DNA of 12,585 bases from Cellulomonas_A sp047229345 (GTDB taxonomy: Bacteria > Actinomycetota > Actinomycetes > Actinomycetales > Cellulomonadaceae), in contig NZ_JBFTER010000129.1 in NCBI RefSeq assembly GCF_047229345.1, positions 1-12,585 on the forward strand, in the 5' to 3' direction. Positions 6,755 to 12,585 of this stretch are shown here, piece by piece (the stretch's first letter is position 1; each line of letters opens with the position of its first letter). Under the pieces are notes generated by a model. The model made no database searches. It was not told where the DNA came from and saw nothing but the letters and a program-made list of their open reading frames with translations. A program made the position numbers and the translations under genes.

Positions 6755-7447
6755 ATGACTCACGTGCTGCTGGCGGAGGACGACCCTGCGATTGCCGAGC
6801 CTTTGGCCCGCGCGCTCGGGCGTGAGGGTTATGACGTCCACGTGCAAGGCACGGGTCAAGGCGCCATCGACGGCGCGGCAGCGGCCGACCTCGTGGTGCT
6901 CGACCTAGGGCTGCCCGACATGGACGGCCTCGACGTCGCGCGCGCGATCCGCAACCTCGGCCTGACCACGCCGGTCCTCGTCCTGACGGCACGCGCGGAC
7001 GAGGTCGACCTCGTCGTCGGGCTCGATGCGGGCGCCGACGACTACGTGACAAAGCCCTTCCGGCTCGCCGAGCTCCTCGCGCGCGTCCGGGCGCTCCTGC
7101 GGCGCACCGTCGGCGACCCGGCGGACGAGGACGAGCTGCACGCGCAGAACGTGCGCGTCGACGTCGCCGCCCACCGCGCCTTCCAGGGGGAGCGCGAGCT
7201 GCACCTGACCGCGAAGGAGTTCGACCTGCTGCGGGTGCTCGTCGCCGCCGCGGGCACCGTCGTCGCCCGCGAGACGCTCATGCGCGAGGTCTGGGGCTCC
7301 GACCCCTCGGGGTCGACGAAGACGCTCGACATGCACGTGTCGTGGCTGCGCCGCAAGCTCGGCGACGACGCCAACTCCCCGCGCTACATCACGACCGTGC
7401 GCGGCATGGGCTTCCGGTTCGAGACCGGCGAGGCAGATCGGGGCTAG
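6755..7447 (+). CDS. Response regulator, OmpR/PhoB family
   Basis: A 230-residue winged-helix regulator. The receiver (about 3-115) carries D9/D10, the phosphoacceptor D50 in LVVLDLGLPDMDG, T78 in VLVLTAR and K100 in YVTKPF. The linker is short (about 116-128). The C-terminal OmpR-type DNA-binding domain (about 130-225) shows LTAKEFDLLRVL, then the recognition helix region STKTLDMHVSWLRRKLG (187-203), and the wing YITTVRGMGFRF. Start ATG at 6755 fits a leaderless promoter. The first 50 or so codons contain several A/T-ending codons (ATT, CCT, TTG, GGT, TAT, CAA, CTA) that are rare in the rest of the window. The kinase gene begins 2 bases after its stop, so the pair is a two-gene operon. The regulon is unknown. 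Confidence 0.96.
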   Translation: MTHVLLAEDDPAIAEPLARALGREGYDVHVQGTGQGAIDGAAAADLVVLDLGLPDMDGLDVARAIRNLGLTTPVLVLTARADEVDLVVGLDAGADDYVTKPFRLAELLARVRALLRRTVGDPADEDELHAQNVRVDVAAHRAFQGERELHLTAKEFDLLRVLVAAAGTVVARETLMREVWGSDPSGSTKTLDMHVSWLRRKLGDDANSPRYITTVRGMGFRFETGEADRG

Positions 7448-7449
7448 GC

Positions 7450-8772
7450 GTGCGCCGTCGCGTCCTCCAGGCGACCATCGCCGCGGTCACGGTCGCGGTC
7501 GTCCTCCTCGGCTTCCCGCTCGCGTTCCTCGGTGCCCAGCTCGTCGGCGAGACCCAGCTCCAGGCGATCCAGAAGCGCGCCGACGAGCTCGCCGACAAGG
7601 TGGACTTCCGCATCGAGGAGGGCATCCCGTTCAGCGAGCGGATGCTCGAGCGCCACGTGGGCGGCGACGGCGAGCTCCCCGCGTTCGTGCTCGTCACGGC
7701 GCCCGACGGCAGCCGCTATCAGGCCGGGGAGTTCATCGAGGGCCGCACGCTGTCCAAGCACGTCCTGAGCGACACCGGGGTGCAGGTCTCGATCTACGTC
7801 TCGTGGTGGGACGTGTTCTGGCAGACGATGCGCGTCATCGGGCTCGTCGTCGCCGCGGCCGTCGTGGCGTTCGCCGCGGGCATCGCGATGGCCATCTGGC
7901 AGGCCAACCGGCTCGCCGCCCCGCTCGTCTACCTCGCCGCGTCCGCGGAGCAGCTCGGCTCCGGCCAGGTGCGGCCCGAGCTCGAGCCCTCGGGCGTCGA
8001 GGAGATCGACCTCGTCGCCGCCGAGCTCGCCCGCAGCGCCGACCGCATGGCCGGCCGGCTCGCCGCCGAGCGCCAGTTCGCCGCCGACGCCTCGCACCAG
8101 CTGCGCACGCCCCTGACCGCGCTGTCGATGCGCCTCGAGGAGATCACGCTCGCGACCGAGGAGGAGGCCGTCCGCGAGGAGGCCCGGATCTCCCTCGAGC
8201 AGGTCGAGCGGCTCGTGACCGTCGTCGACGACCTGCTCACCCGCTCGCGGCGGGCGCAGGGCGGCACGACCGAGGCTGTGCGGCTGCTCGACGTCGTGCA
8301 CCAGCAGGAGGAGGAGTGGGCGCCCGCGTTCACCGCGGCGAAGCGTCGGCTCGTGGTCGAGGTCGGGGCCGGCGTCCAGGTCCTCGCGACCCCCGGCGCG
8401 CTCGCGCAGGTCGTGGCGACGCTCATCGAGAACTCGCTCAAGCACGGGGACGGGACCACGACGGTGCGCTCCCGCAGCGGCGGGCCGTCCGGCGCGGTCG
8501 TGGTCGAGGTGGCCGACGAGGGCGAGGGCGTGCCCGACGAGCTCGCGCCTCGGATCTTCGAGCGCGAGGTGACCTCGGGCAAGGGGACGGGCCTCGGGCT
8601 CGCGCTCGCGCGGGACCTCGCCTCGGCCGACGGGGGACGCCTGGAGCTCGCGCAGCGGAGGCCCGCGGTGTTCGCGCTGTTCCTCTCGGGGGTGCCGGCC
8701 CAGCTCGCGCCCGACGTGGTCATGCCGCGCGGCTCGGTCATCTCGCCGCGGACCGACCGCCGCTGGCGGTAG
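7450..8772 (+). CDS. Sensor histidine kinase, HAMP-HisKA-HATPase type
   Basis: A 440-residue membrane kinase that partners the OmpR-type regulator. TM1 is at about 7-29, a small extracytoplasmic sensor region of about 90 residues follows, TM2 is at about 127-149, then a HAMP linker (about 150-205). HisKA holds the phosphoacceptor H216 in DASHQLRTPLTAL. The ATPase domain has N328 in TLIENSLKHGDG, the G1 box DEGEG at 356-360 and the G2 box GKGTGLGLA at 377-385. The F-box is weak. The C-terminal 25 residues are not part of the catalytic fold. Start GTG at 7450 lies 2 bases after the regulator stop; the open frame reaches further upstream, but that part is antisense-like overlap with the regulator gene. 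The sensed signal is not evident. Confidence 0.95.
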   Translation: MRRRVLQATIAAVTVAVVLLGFPLAFLGAQLVGETQLQAIQKRADELADKVDFRIEEGIPFSERMLERHVGGDGELPAFVLVTAPDGSRYQAGEFIEGRTLSKHVLSDTGVQVSIYVSWWDVFWQTMRVIGLVVAAAVVAFAAGIAMAIWQANRLAAPLVYLAASAEQLGSGQVRPELEPSGVEEIDLVAAELARSADRMAGRLAAERQFAADASHQLRTPLTALSMRLEEITLATEEEAVREEARISLEQVERLVTVVDDLLTRSRRAQGGTTEAVRLLDVVHQQEEEWAPAFTAAKRRLVVEVGAGVQVLATPGALAQVVATLIENSLKHGDGTTTVRSRSGGPSGAVVVEVADEGEGVPDELAPRIFEREVTSGKGTGLGLALARDLASADGGRLELAQRRPAVFALFLSGVPAQLAPDVVMPRGSVISPRTDRRWR

Positions 8773-8793
8773 CGCGGCCCGGCAGCCGTCGGG

Positions 8794-8860
8794 GCCGGCG
8801 GTGGTGCGGACCGGCCGCCGGCGGCGGTCGTGCGCCCACCACCACCGCCGGCGGTGGTGC
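8794..8860. terminator. Hairpin cluster between convergent genes, probable bidirectional terminator
   Basis: GCCGGCGGTGGTGC occurs twice (8794-8807 and 8847-8860). The second copy is part of a perfect 20-bp palindrome at 8840-8859 (stem CACCACCG with CGGTGGTG, loop CCGG). The first copy can also pair with 8840-8852 over 13 bp. The cluster lies between the ends of the plus-strand kinase gene and the minus-strand GtrA gene, where a bidirectional terminator is expected. There is no T-run. The function is inferred from position and symmetry. Confidence 0.6.
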
Positions 8861-8885
8861 CTGCGTGCGCGTGACGTGCGGAGGG

Positions 8886-9485
8886 TCAGGCCCGGTCGAG
8901 CGAGGGGACCGGCGCGCTCGCGTCGTGCGACGCGGTGCCCGTGACCGGCCGGCTGCCGTCGAGCAGTCCGTCGGTCACCGTCACGTCCTCGAGGACGACG
9001 GGCGGGGCGACGGTCGGCACGACGTCGCCCGAAGCGGACGTGAAGACGAGCGTCTTGTAGCCGACGTACCGCACGATCGTGCCCAGCCCGATGCCGATGA
9101 TGTTCGCGACGTTGTCCGCGAGCGGGGTCGTGAAGCCCAGCACGTAGTGCGAGAGCGCGAGCGTCCCGATGCCGAGGACGACGCCGACCGCGTTGACGAC
9201 CGCGTAGGCCGCGAACTCGCGCCCGCGCCGGGCCGTGCGGTGCTCGGCGAACGTCCAGTGCCGGTTGCCGAGCCACGAGACGACCGTCGCGGCGGCGATG
9301 GAGATCACGCGCGCGGTGATCGGCTTCTCGATGAGCAGCTCGCCCGGCCCGAACCGCAGCAGGTTGAACAGGCCGAGGTCGACGACGAACGCCACCCCGC
9401 CGACCGACAGGAAGCGTGCGAGCTCGAGCACGCGGACCCGCAGGGCGAGCAGCCGCGCGGGTCCTGCCGCTGGCGTAGACGTCAC
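8886..9485 (-). CDS. GtrA-family membrane protein (lipid-linked sugar flippase-like)
   Basis: A 199-residue protein with four predicted membrane helices (about 24-45, 56-74, 92-115, 120-143). The family motif NRHWTF (74-79) follows helix 2, and RYVGYKTLVF (139-148) closes helix 4 as is usual for GtrA/DPMS proteins. The C-terminal 50 residues are a hydrophilic tail, probably cytoplasmic and variable. Known GtrA proteins help move polyprenol-linked sugars across the membrane or support decoration of cell-wall glycans. Start GTG at 9485 has TACGAT 6 bases upstream, suggesting a leaderless mRNA. It is divergent from purK; the LCP protein nearby gives a matching cell-wall context. The exact sugar substrate is unknown. 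Confidence 0.9.
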   Translation of the reverse strand: MTSTPAAGPARLLALRVRVLELARFLSVGGVAFVVDLGLFNLLRFGPGELLIEKPITARVISIAAATVVSWLGNRHWTFAEHRTARRGREFAAYAVVNAVGVVLGIGTLALSHYVLGFTTPLADNVANIIGIGLGTIVRYVGYKTLVFTSASGDVVPTVAPPVVLEDVTVTDGLLDGSRPVTGTASHDASAPVPSLDRA

Positions 9486-9491
9486 CGGTGG

Positions 9492-9497
9492 ATCGTA
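9492..9497 (-). promoter_or_regulatory. -10 box, leaderless promoter of the GtrA gene
   Basis: TACGAT on the minus strand, then CCACCG, then the GTG start at 9485. Spacing equals that at both two-component promoters. No Shine-Dalgarno precedes the start. Confidence 0.55.
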
Positions 9498-9660
9498 CCC
9501 CTGGGCCTCCGGGCGGCGGCGAGGCCGAGATCGGGTGAAAACGGACGTCCGGTCCGAGCCCGCCGCGCCGGCGCACGGCCCTCCGTGCCCCGCCCGGGCA
9601 GGTTCGGCGGGGCGTGAGCGGCGGTCCCGGACGGTGCGGGCCCGGGCCGCGGGGCTCGAC

Positions 9661-9666
9661 TAGGCT
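9661..9666 (+). promoter_or_regulatory. -10 box, near-leaderless promoter of purK
   Basis: TAGGCT followed by CGTCGCCC and the GTG start at 9675. The 8-base gap would give a leader of zero to two bases. The upstream 160 bases shared with GtrA contain a 10-bp palindrome CGGACGTCCG (9542-9551) but no recognisable purine-regulator box. Confidence 0.5.
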
Positions 9667-9674
9667 CGTCGCCC

Positions 9675-10880
9675 GTGACAGCACCCGTCGTGGCCGTGGT
9701 CGGTGGAGGCCAGCTCGCCCGCATGATGACGCCCGCCGCGACGGCGCTCGGCGTGCACCTGCGCGTGCTCGTGGAGGAGCCGACGTCGTCGGCCGCGCAG
9801 GTGGTGGTCGACGCACCGGTCGGTGCCGCGCGCGACGAGCGCGCCGTCGAGGCGCTCGTCACCGGCCGGACCGGCACCGCAGCACCCGCGCACGCCGCCC
9901 GCGCCGCGGTCCTCACGTTCGAGCACGAGCACGTCCCCTCGGCGCTCCTCGAGCGGCTCGTGGCGGGGGGCCTGCCCGTGCACCCGGCGCCGGGTGCGCT
10001 CGTGCACGCGCAGGACAAGCACGTGATGCGCCGGCGCCTGACCGAGCTGGGCGTGCCGTGCCCGCGCTGGGCCGCGGTGGCCGACGCCACGGAGCTCGAG
10101 GCGTTCCTCGGCTCGACGGGCGGCGAGGCGGTCGTCAAGACGGTGCGCGGCGGCTACGACGGCAAGGGCGTGCGCGTCGTCCGGTCGGCGCACGAGGTCG
10201 ACGACTGGTTCGACGCCGCCGTCCGGGGCGAGGGCGCCGAGCTCCTCGCGGAGGAGAAGGTGCCGTTCACCCGCGAGCTCGCGGTGCTCGTGGCCCGCAC
10301 GCCCTCGGGCGAGGTCCGGACGTGGCCCGTCGTGGAGTCCGTGCAGGTCGACGGCGTGTGCTCGGAGGTCGTCGCGCCCGCGCCGGACCTCGACCCCCGC
10401 ACCGGGGAGGAGGCACGGCGCATCGCGGTGACGGTCGCCGAGGGGCTCGCCGTCACGGGCGTGCTCGCCGTCGAGCTGTTCGAGGTCCCGGGGGAGAAGC
10501 CCGGCGCCGCGCCGCGCGTGCTCGTCAACGAGCTCGCGATGCGCCCGCACAACTCGGGGCACTGGACGATCGACGGCTCCGTGACGAGCCAGTTCGAGCA
10601 GCACCTGCGCGCGGTCCTCGACCTGCCGCTCGGCGGGACCGCGCCCCGCGCGCCGTGGACCGTCATGGTCAACGTGCTCGGCAGCGCCCGCGACGAGCTC
10701 ACCGACGGACTCGCGGTGGTCGCGCGGACCGACCCGCACGCGAAGGTCCACCTGTACGGCAAGGCGGTGCGCCCCGGGCGCAAGCTCGGCCACGTCAACG
10801 TCTCGGGCGACGACCTCGAGAACGTCCGCCGGCGCGCCCGCGCGGCGGCGGCCCTGCTGCGCGGCGAGGACCCCGCCTGA
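9675..10880 (+). CDS. purK: 5-(carboxyamino)imidazole ribonucleotide synthase PurK
   Basis: A 401-residue ATP-grasp enzyme that makes N5-CAIR from AIR, bicarbonate and ATP, the sixth step of purine synthesis in bacteria that use the PurK/PurE route. The N-terminal fold opens with VVAVVGGGQLARMM (5-18), and TFEHEHVP (81-88) is the family nucleotide/substrate motif. The ATP-grasp core shows VVKTVRGGYDGKG (153-165) and the metal-binding residues E267 and N285/E286 in LVNELAMRPHNSGHWT. The length is close to the family norm. GTG at 9675 is chosen because of the -10 box just upstream and because the protein begins right at the Rossmann-like strand. purE follows after 97 bases and is probably co-transcribed. 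The gene looks complete. Confidence 0.97.
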   Translation: MTAPVVAVVGGGQLARMMTPAATALGVHLRVLVEEPTSSAAQVVVDAPVGAARDERAVEALVTGRTGTAAPAHAARAAVLTFEHEHVPSALLERLVAGGLPVHPAPGALVHAQDKHVMRRRLTELGVPCPRWAAVADATELEAFLGSTGGEAVVKTVRGGYDGKGVRVVRSAHEVDDWFDAAVRGEGAELLAEEKVPFTRELAVLVARTPSGEVRTWPVVESVQVDGVCSEVVAPAPDLDPRTGEEARRIAVTVAEGLAVTGVLAVELFEVPGEKPGAAPRVLVNELAMRPHNSGHWTIDGSVTSQFEQHLRAVLDLPLGGTAPRAPWTVMVNVLGSARDELTDGLAVVARTDPHAKVHLYGKAVRPGRKLGHVNVSGDDLENVRRRARAAAALLRGEDPA

Positions 10881-10889
10881 CCGGTGCCG

Positions 10890-10909
10890 CGGGCGCCGGC
10901 CGGCGCCCG
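10890..10909. repeat. Perfect 20-bp palindrome between purK and purE
   Basis: cgggcgccggccggcgcccg equals its own reverse complement. As RNA it folds into an 8-bp stem with a GGCC loop. It begins 10 bases after the purK stop. A second small hairpin follows (CCCGC 10914-10918, loop agga, GCGGG 10923-10927). No T-run and no TANNNT box lies between it and purE, so it may attenuate or stabilise the shared mRNA rather than fully end it. Confidence 0.65.
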
Positions 10910-10966
10910 GAGCCCCGCAGGAGCGGGCCGCGACCACGCACCTGACCGCACGACCACCTCGCGAAC

Positions 10967-10972
10967 GGGAGA
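10967..10972 (+). promoter_or_regulatory. purE: Ribosome-binding site of purE
   Basis: GGGAGA lies 5 bases before the ATG at 10978 and fixes the start. purE therefore has its own strong RBS, in contrast to purK, which appears leaderless. Confidence 0.8.
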
Positions 10973-10977
10973 CGGAC

Positions 10978-11523
10978 ATGGCAGCACAGCCCCTGGTCGG
11001 CATCGTGATGGGCTCGGACTCCGACTGGCCGGTGATGCAGGCCGCGGCCGACGCCCTCGGCGAGTTCGGCGTCCCCGTCGAGGTCGACGTCGTCTCGGCG
11101 CACCGCCAGCCCGAGAAGATGGTCGAGTACGGGCGCTCGGCGGCCGGCCGCGGGCTGCGGGTGGTCGTCGCGGGCGCCGGGGGTGCGGCGCACCTGCCCG
11201 GCATGCTCGCGGCGGTCACGACGCTGCCGGTCATCGGCGTCCCCGTTCCCCTGGCGTACCTCGACGGGCTCGACTCGCTGCTCTCGATCGTCCAGATGCC
11301 CGCCGGCGTGCCCGTCGCGACCGTGTCCGTCGGCGGCGCGCGGAACGCCGGTTTGCTCGCGGTGCGCATCCTCGCGTCGGGGGTCGACGACGAGGCGCGG
11401 CGGCTCGCCGCGGCGATGGCCGAGTTCCAGGTGGGGCTGCGCGCGCAGGCCGACGCCAAGGGGGAGCGGCTCCGGGGGGCCTACGCGGACGGCGGGCGGC
11501 CCCGCACGGGCTTCACGGCCTGA
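10978..11523 (+). CDS. purE: N5-carboxyaminoimidazole ribonucleotide mutase PurE
   Basis: A 181-residue class I PurE that converts N5-CAIR to CAIR, taking the product of PurK. The phosphate/ribose-binding loop MGSDSDWPVM is at 11-20, the VVSAHRQP motif with H42 is at 38-45, and GAGGAAHLPGM with the catalytic-type H72 is at 67-77. SIVQMPAGVPVATV (103-116) and GARNAGLLA (120-128) complete the active-site walls of the octamer. The C-terminal 25 residues are a charged extension after the last helix. The start is fixed by the GGGAGA ribosome-binding site. The gene ends 21 bases before the convergent LCP gene. The function is confident. Confidence 0.98.
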   Translation: MAAQPLVGIVMGSDSDWPVMQAAADALGEFGVPVEVDVVSAHRQPEKMVEYGRSAAGRGLRVVVAGAGGAAHLPGMLAAVTTLPVIGVPVPLAYLDGLDSLLSIVQMPAGVPVATVSVGGARNAGLLAVRILASGVDDEARRLAAAMAEFQVGLRAQADAKGERLRGAYADGGRPRTGFTA

Positions 11524-11544
11524 CGCCGTCGGGAGAGCCCCGGC

Positions 11545-12585
11545 TCAGGGGGCCGGCATCCCGCCGACCGCGCCGGGCGGCAGCGAGCCGTCGCGGATCG
11601 CGGCGAAGAAGCCGGGTGCGAGGTCGGGGTCCAGCTGGACCGACGACCCCACGCCGCCGGGCCGGTAGTCGATGTTCGAGATCGGCGGGGTCCCCGTGAT
11701 GCCGTCGGGCCCGTTCGCGGACCGGAACGTCAGCGCCATGCGGCCCAGGTCGACGATGCCGGTCTCGTCGCTGACCGTGAGCGCCGCGGTGCCCGAGCGC
11801 AGGAGCGCGACCTGCTTGCCCGGCTGCAGGAGCAGGCCCGGGTCCTGCACGCGGCTCGAGATCGACCCGATGAGCTGCTGCTGACGCTCGGCGCGGCCGA
11901 TGTCCGCGTCCGGGTCCGACTTGCGCATCCGGGCGAACGCGAGCGCCTCCGTGCCGCCGACGTCGCGGCAGCCGGGCGTCCACACCATCCCGCTGTCCTT
12001 GTCGTCGACCGTGAGGTCGGAGCACAGGTTCACGCCTCCGACGGCGTCGACGATCTGCTCGAACCCGGCGAAGCCGACCTCGACGTAGTGGTCGACCGTC
12101 ATGCCGGTGAGGCCCTCGACCGTCTGCACGAGCAGCGGTGCGCCGCCCGCCGAGTACGCCGCGTTGAGCTTCCCGGGCCCCTGGCCGGGGATCTCGACGT
12201 AGGTGTCGCGCGGCAGGCTCAGGAGCGCCGCCGGACCCGAGGCGGGCTGGTGCAGCAGCATCATGGTGTCGGACCGCTGGCCCGTCGTCTCGGCGTCCTC
12301 GATCGCGCCGTCCGCGCGGGAGTCGGACCCCGCCAGCAGGTACGTGGTGCCGTCGGTCCCGGGCGCCCCCGAGAGCGCCGCGACGTGCGCGAGCTTCCCG
12401 TCCGCCCAGACCAGCAGCCCGATCGGCCAGGCGAGCGCGAGCACGAGCACGAGCACGAGACCGGCGGCGACGAGCCGCCGCCGCGAGATGCGGGGGGCGG
12501 AGGCGCGGAGGTCGGGCGCCGTGGGCGCAGGACGCGTCGGCGCCGGCCGGGCGCCACCGCCGGCGGGCTGCGCGGACGGCCGTGC
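11545..12585 (-). CDS. LCP (LytR-CpsA-Psr) family glycopolymer transferase, N-terminus cut by the window
   Basis: 346 residues are seen; the frame is open to the right edge, so the true start lies outside. The visible N-terminus is a Pro/Ala-rich cytoplasmic segment with an RISRRRL basic cluster (residues 32-38 of the visible part), then one membrane helix (about 37-58). The extracellular LCP domain follows: LLAGSDSRADG (about 84-93), RSDTMMLL (104-111), SLPRDTYVEIPG (123-134), KLNAAYSAGG (139-148) and FARMRKSDPDADIGRAERQQQ (217-237). The Asp and Arg residues in these motifs bind the metal and pyrophosphate lipid head group in this family. Two cysteines (188 and 206) may form a disulfide. LCP enzymes transfer glycopolymers from undecaprenyl or decaprenyl pyrophosphate to peptidoglycan. 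A GTG at 12456 is in frame but would cut the membrane helix and is not a credible start. Confidence 0.93.
   Translation of the reverse strand, partial: ARPSAQPAGGGARPAPTRPAPTAPDLRASAPRISRRRLVAAGLVLVLVLALAWPIGLLVWADGKLAHVAALSGAPGTDGTTYLLAGSDSRADGAIEDAETTGQRSDTMMLLHQPASGPAALLSLPRDTYVEIPGQGPGKLNAAYSAGGAPLLVQTVEGLTGMTVDHYVEVGFAGFEQIVDAVGGVNLCSDLTVDDKDSGMVWTPGCRDVGGTEALAFARMRKSDPDADIGRAERQQQLIGSISSRVQDPGLLLQPGKQVALLRSGTAALTVSDETGIVDLGRMALTFRSANGPDGITGTPPISNIDYRPGGVGSSVQLDPDLAPGFFAAIRDGSLPPGAVGGMPAP

Noticed and set aside
9542..9551. Palindrome CGGACGTCCG as a purine-repressor site
   Set aside because: A 10-bp GC palindrome is too common by chance here and matches no PurR-type box known to me.
7444..9816. 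790-residue minus-strand frame opposite the HAMP kinase
   Set aside because: It is a low-complexity antisense shadow. The plus-strand kinase has all catalytic motifs, and GtrA occupies the real minus-strand frame.
1..12585. CRISPR arrays, IS ends, tRNAs, phage or defence genes
   Set aside because: No regularly spaced repeats, transposase motifs, tRNA-like cloverleafs or defence-domain proteins were seen.

Overview
The window is very GC-rich, with coding third positions almost all G or C and many GTG starts. It looks like a chromosomal segment of a high-GC actinomycete. The mix of an FHA/FtsK-like protein, NarL-type and OmpR-type two-component systems, GtrA, purK/purE and an LCP protein fits Micrococcales, and a Cellulomonas-like genus is my best guess from protein style. 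No IS element, phage gene, CRISPR array, tRNA or rRNA is visible. No gap between genes exceeds 300 bases.

Layout from left to right. (1) Positions 1-650, minus strand: the N-terminal part of an FHA-domain protein that runs off the left edge. (2) 747-4231, minus strand: an ABC exporter made of a MacB/LolD-type ATPase (4231 to 3410) and a large two-module FtsX-type permease (3410 to 747), overlapping as TGATG. (3) 4340-6489, minus strand: a NarL/LuxR-type two-component system, kinase first, with the regulator start overlapping the kinase stop as GTGA. (4) 6490-6754: a 265-base divergent control region holding two adjacent strong hairpins, a 17-bp inverted repeat and two face-to-face -10 boxes. 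(5) 6755-8772, plus strand: an OmpR/PhoB-type regulator and its HAMP kinase, 2 bases apart. (6) 8773-8885: a convergent gap with a hairpin cluster. (7) 8886-9485, minus strand: a GtrA-family membrane protein. (8) 9675-11523, plus strand: purK and purE, the two enzymes that carboxylate AIR in purine synthesis. (9) 11545-12585, minus strand: an LCP (LytR-CpsA-Psr) cell-wall glycopolymer transferase whose N-terminus runs off the right edge.

How the genes may work together. The NarL-type system lies directly upstream of the ABC exporter on the same strand, so the likely circuit is kinase to regulator to exporter, probably for envelope stress or export of a toxic or lipophilic compound; the substrate cannot be read from sequence. 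The OmpR-type system is divergent from it and shares its control region. GtrA (lipid-linked sugar flipping) and LCP (attachment of glycopolymers to peptidoglycan) flank purEK and point to cell-envelope polysaccharide work.

I do not see a clearly new biological system. The most interesting signals are non-coding: a recurring leaderless promoter layout (TANNNT, 6-8 bases, start codon) at four genes, the hairpins and inverted repeat between the two two-component systems, and two perfect 20-bp palindromes next to gene ends.
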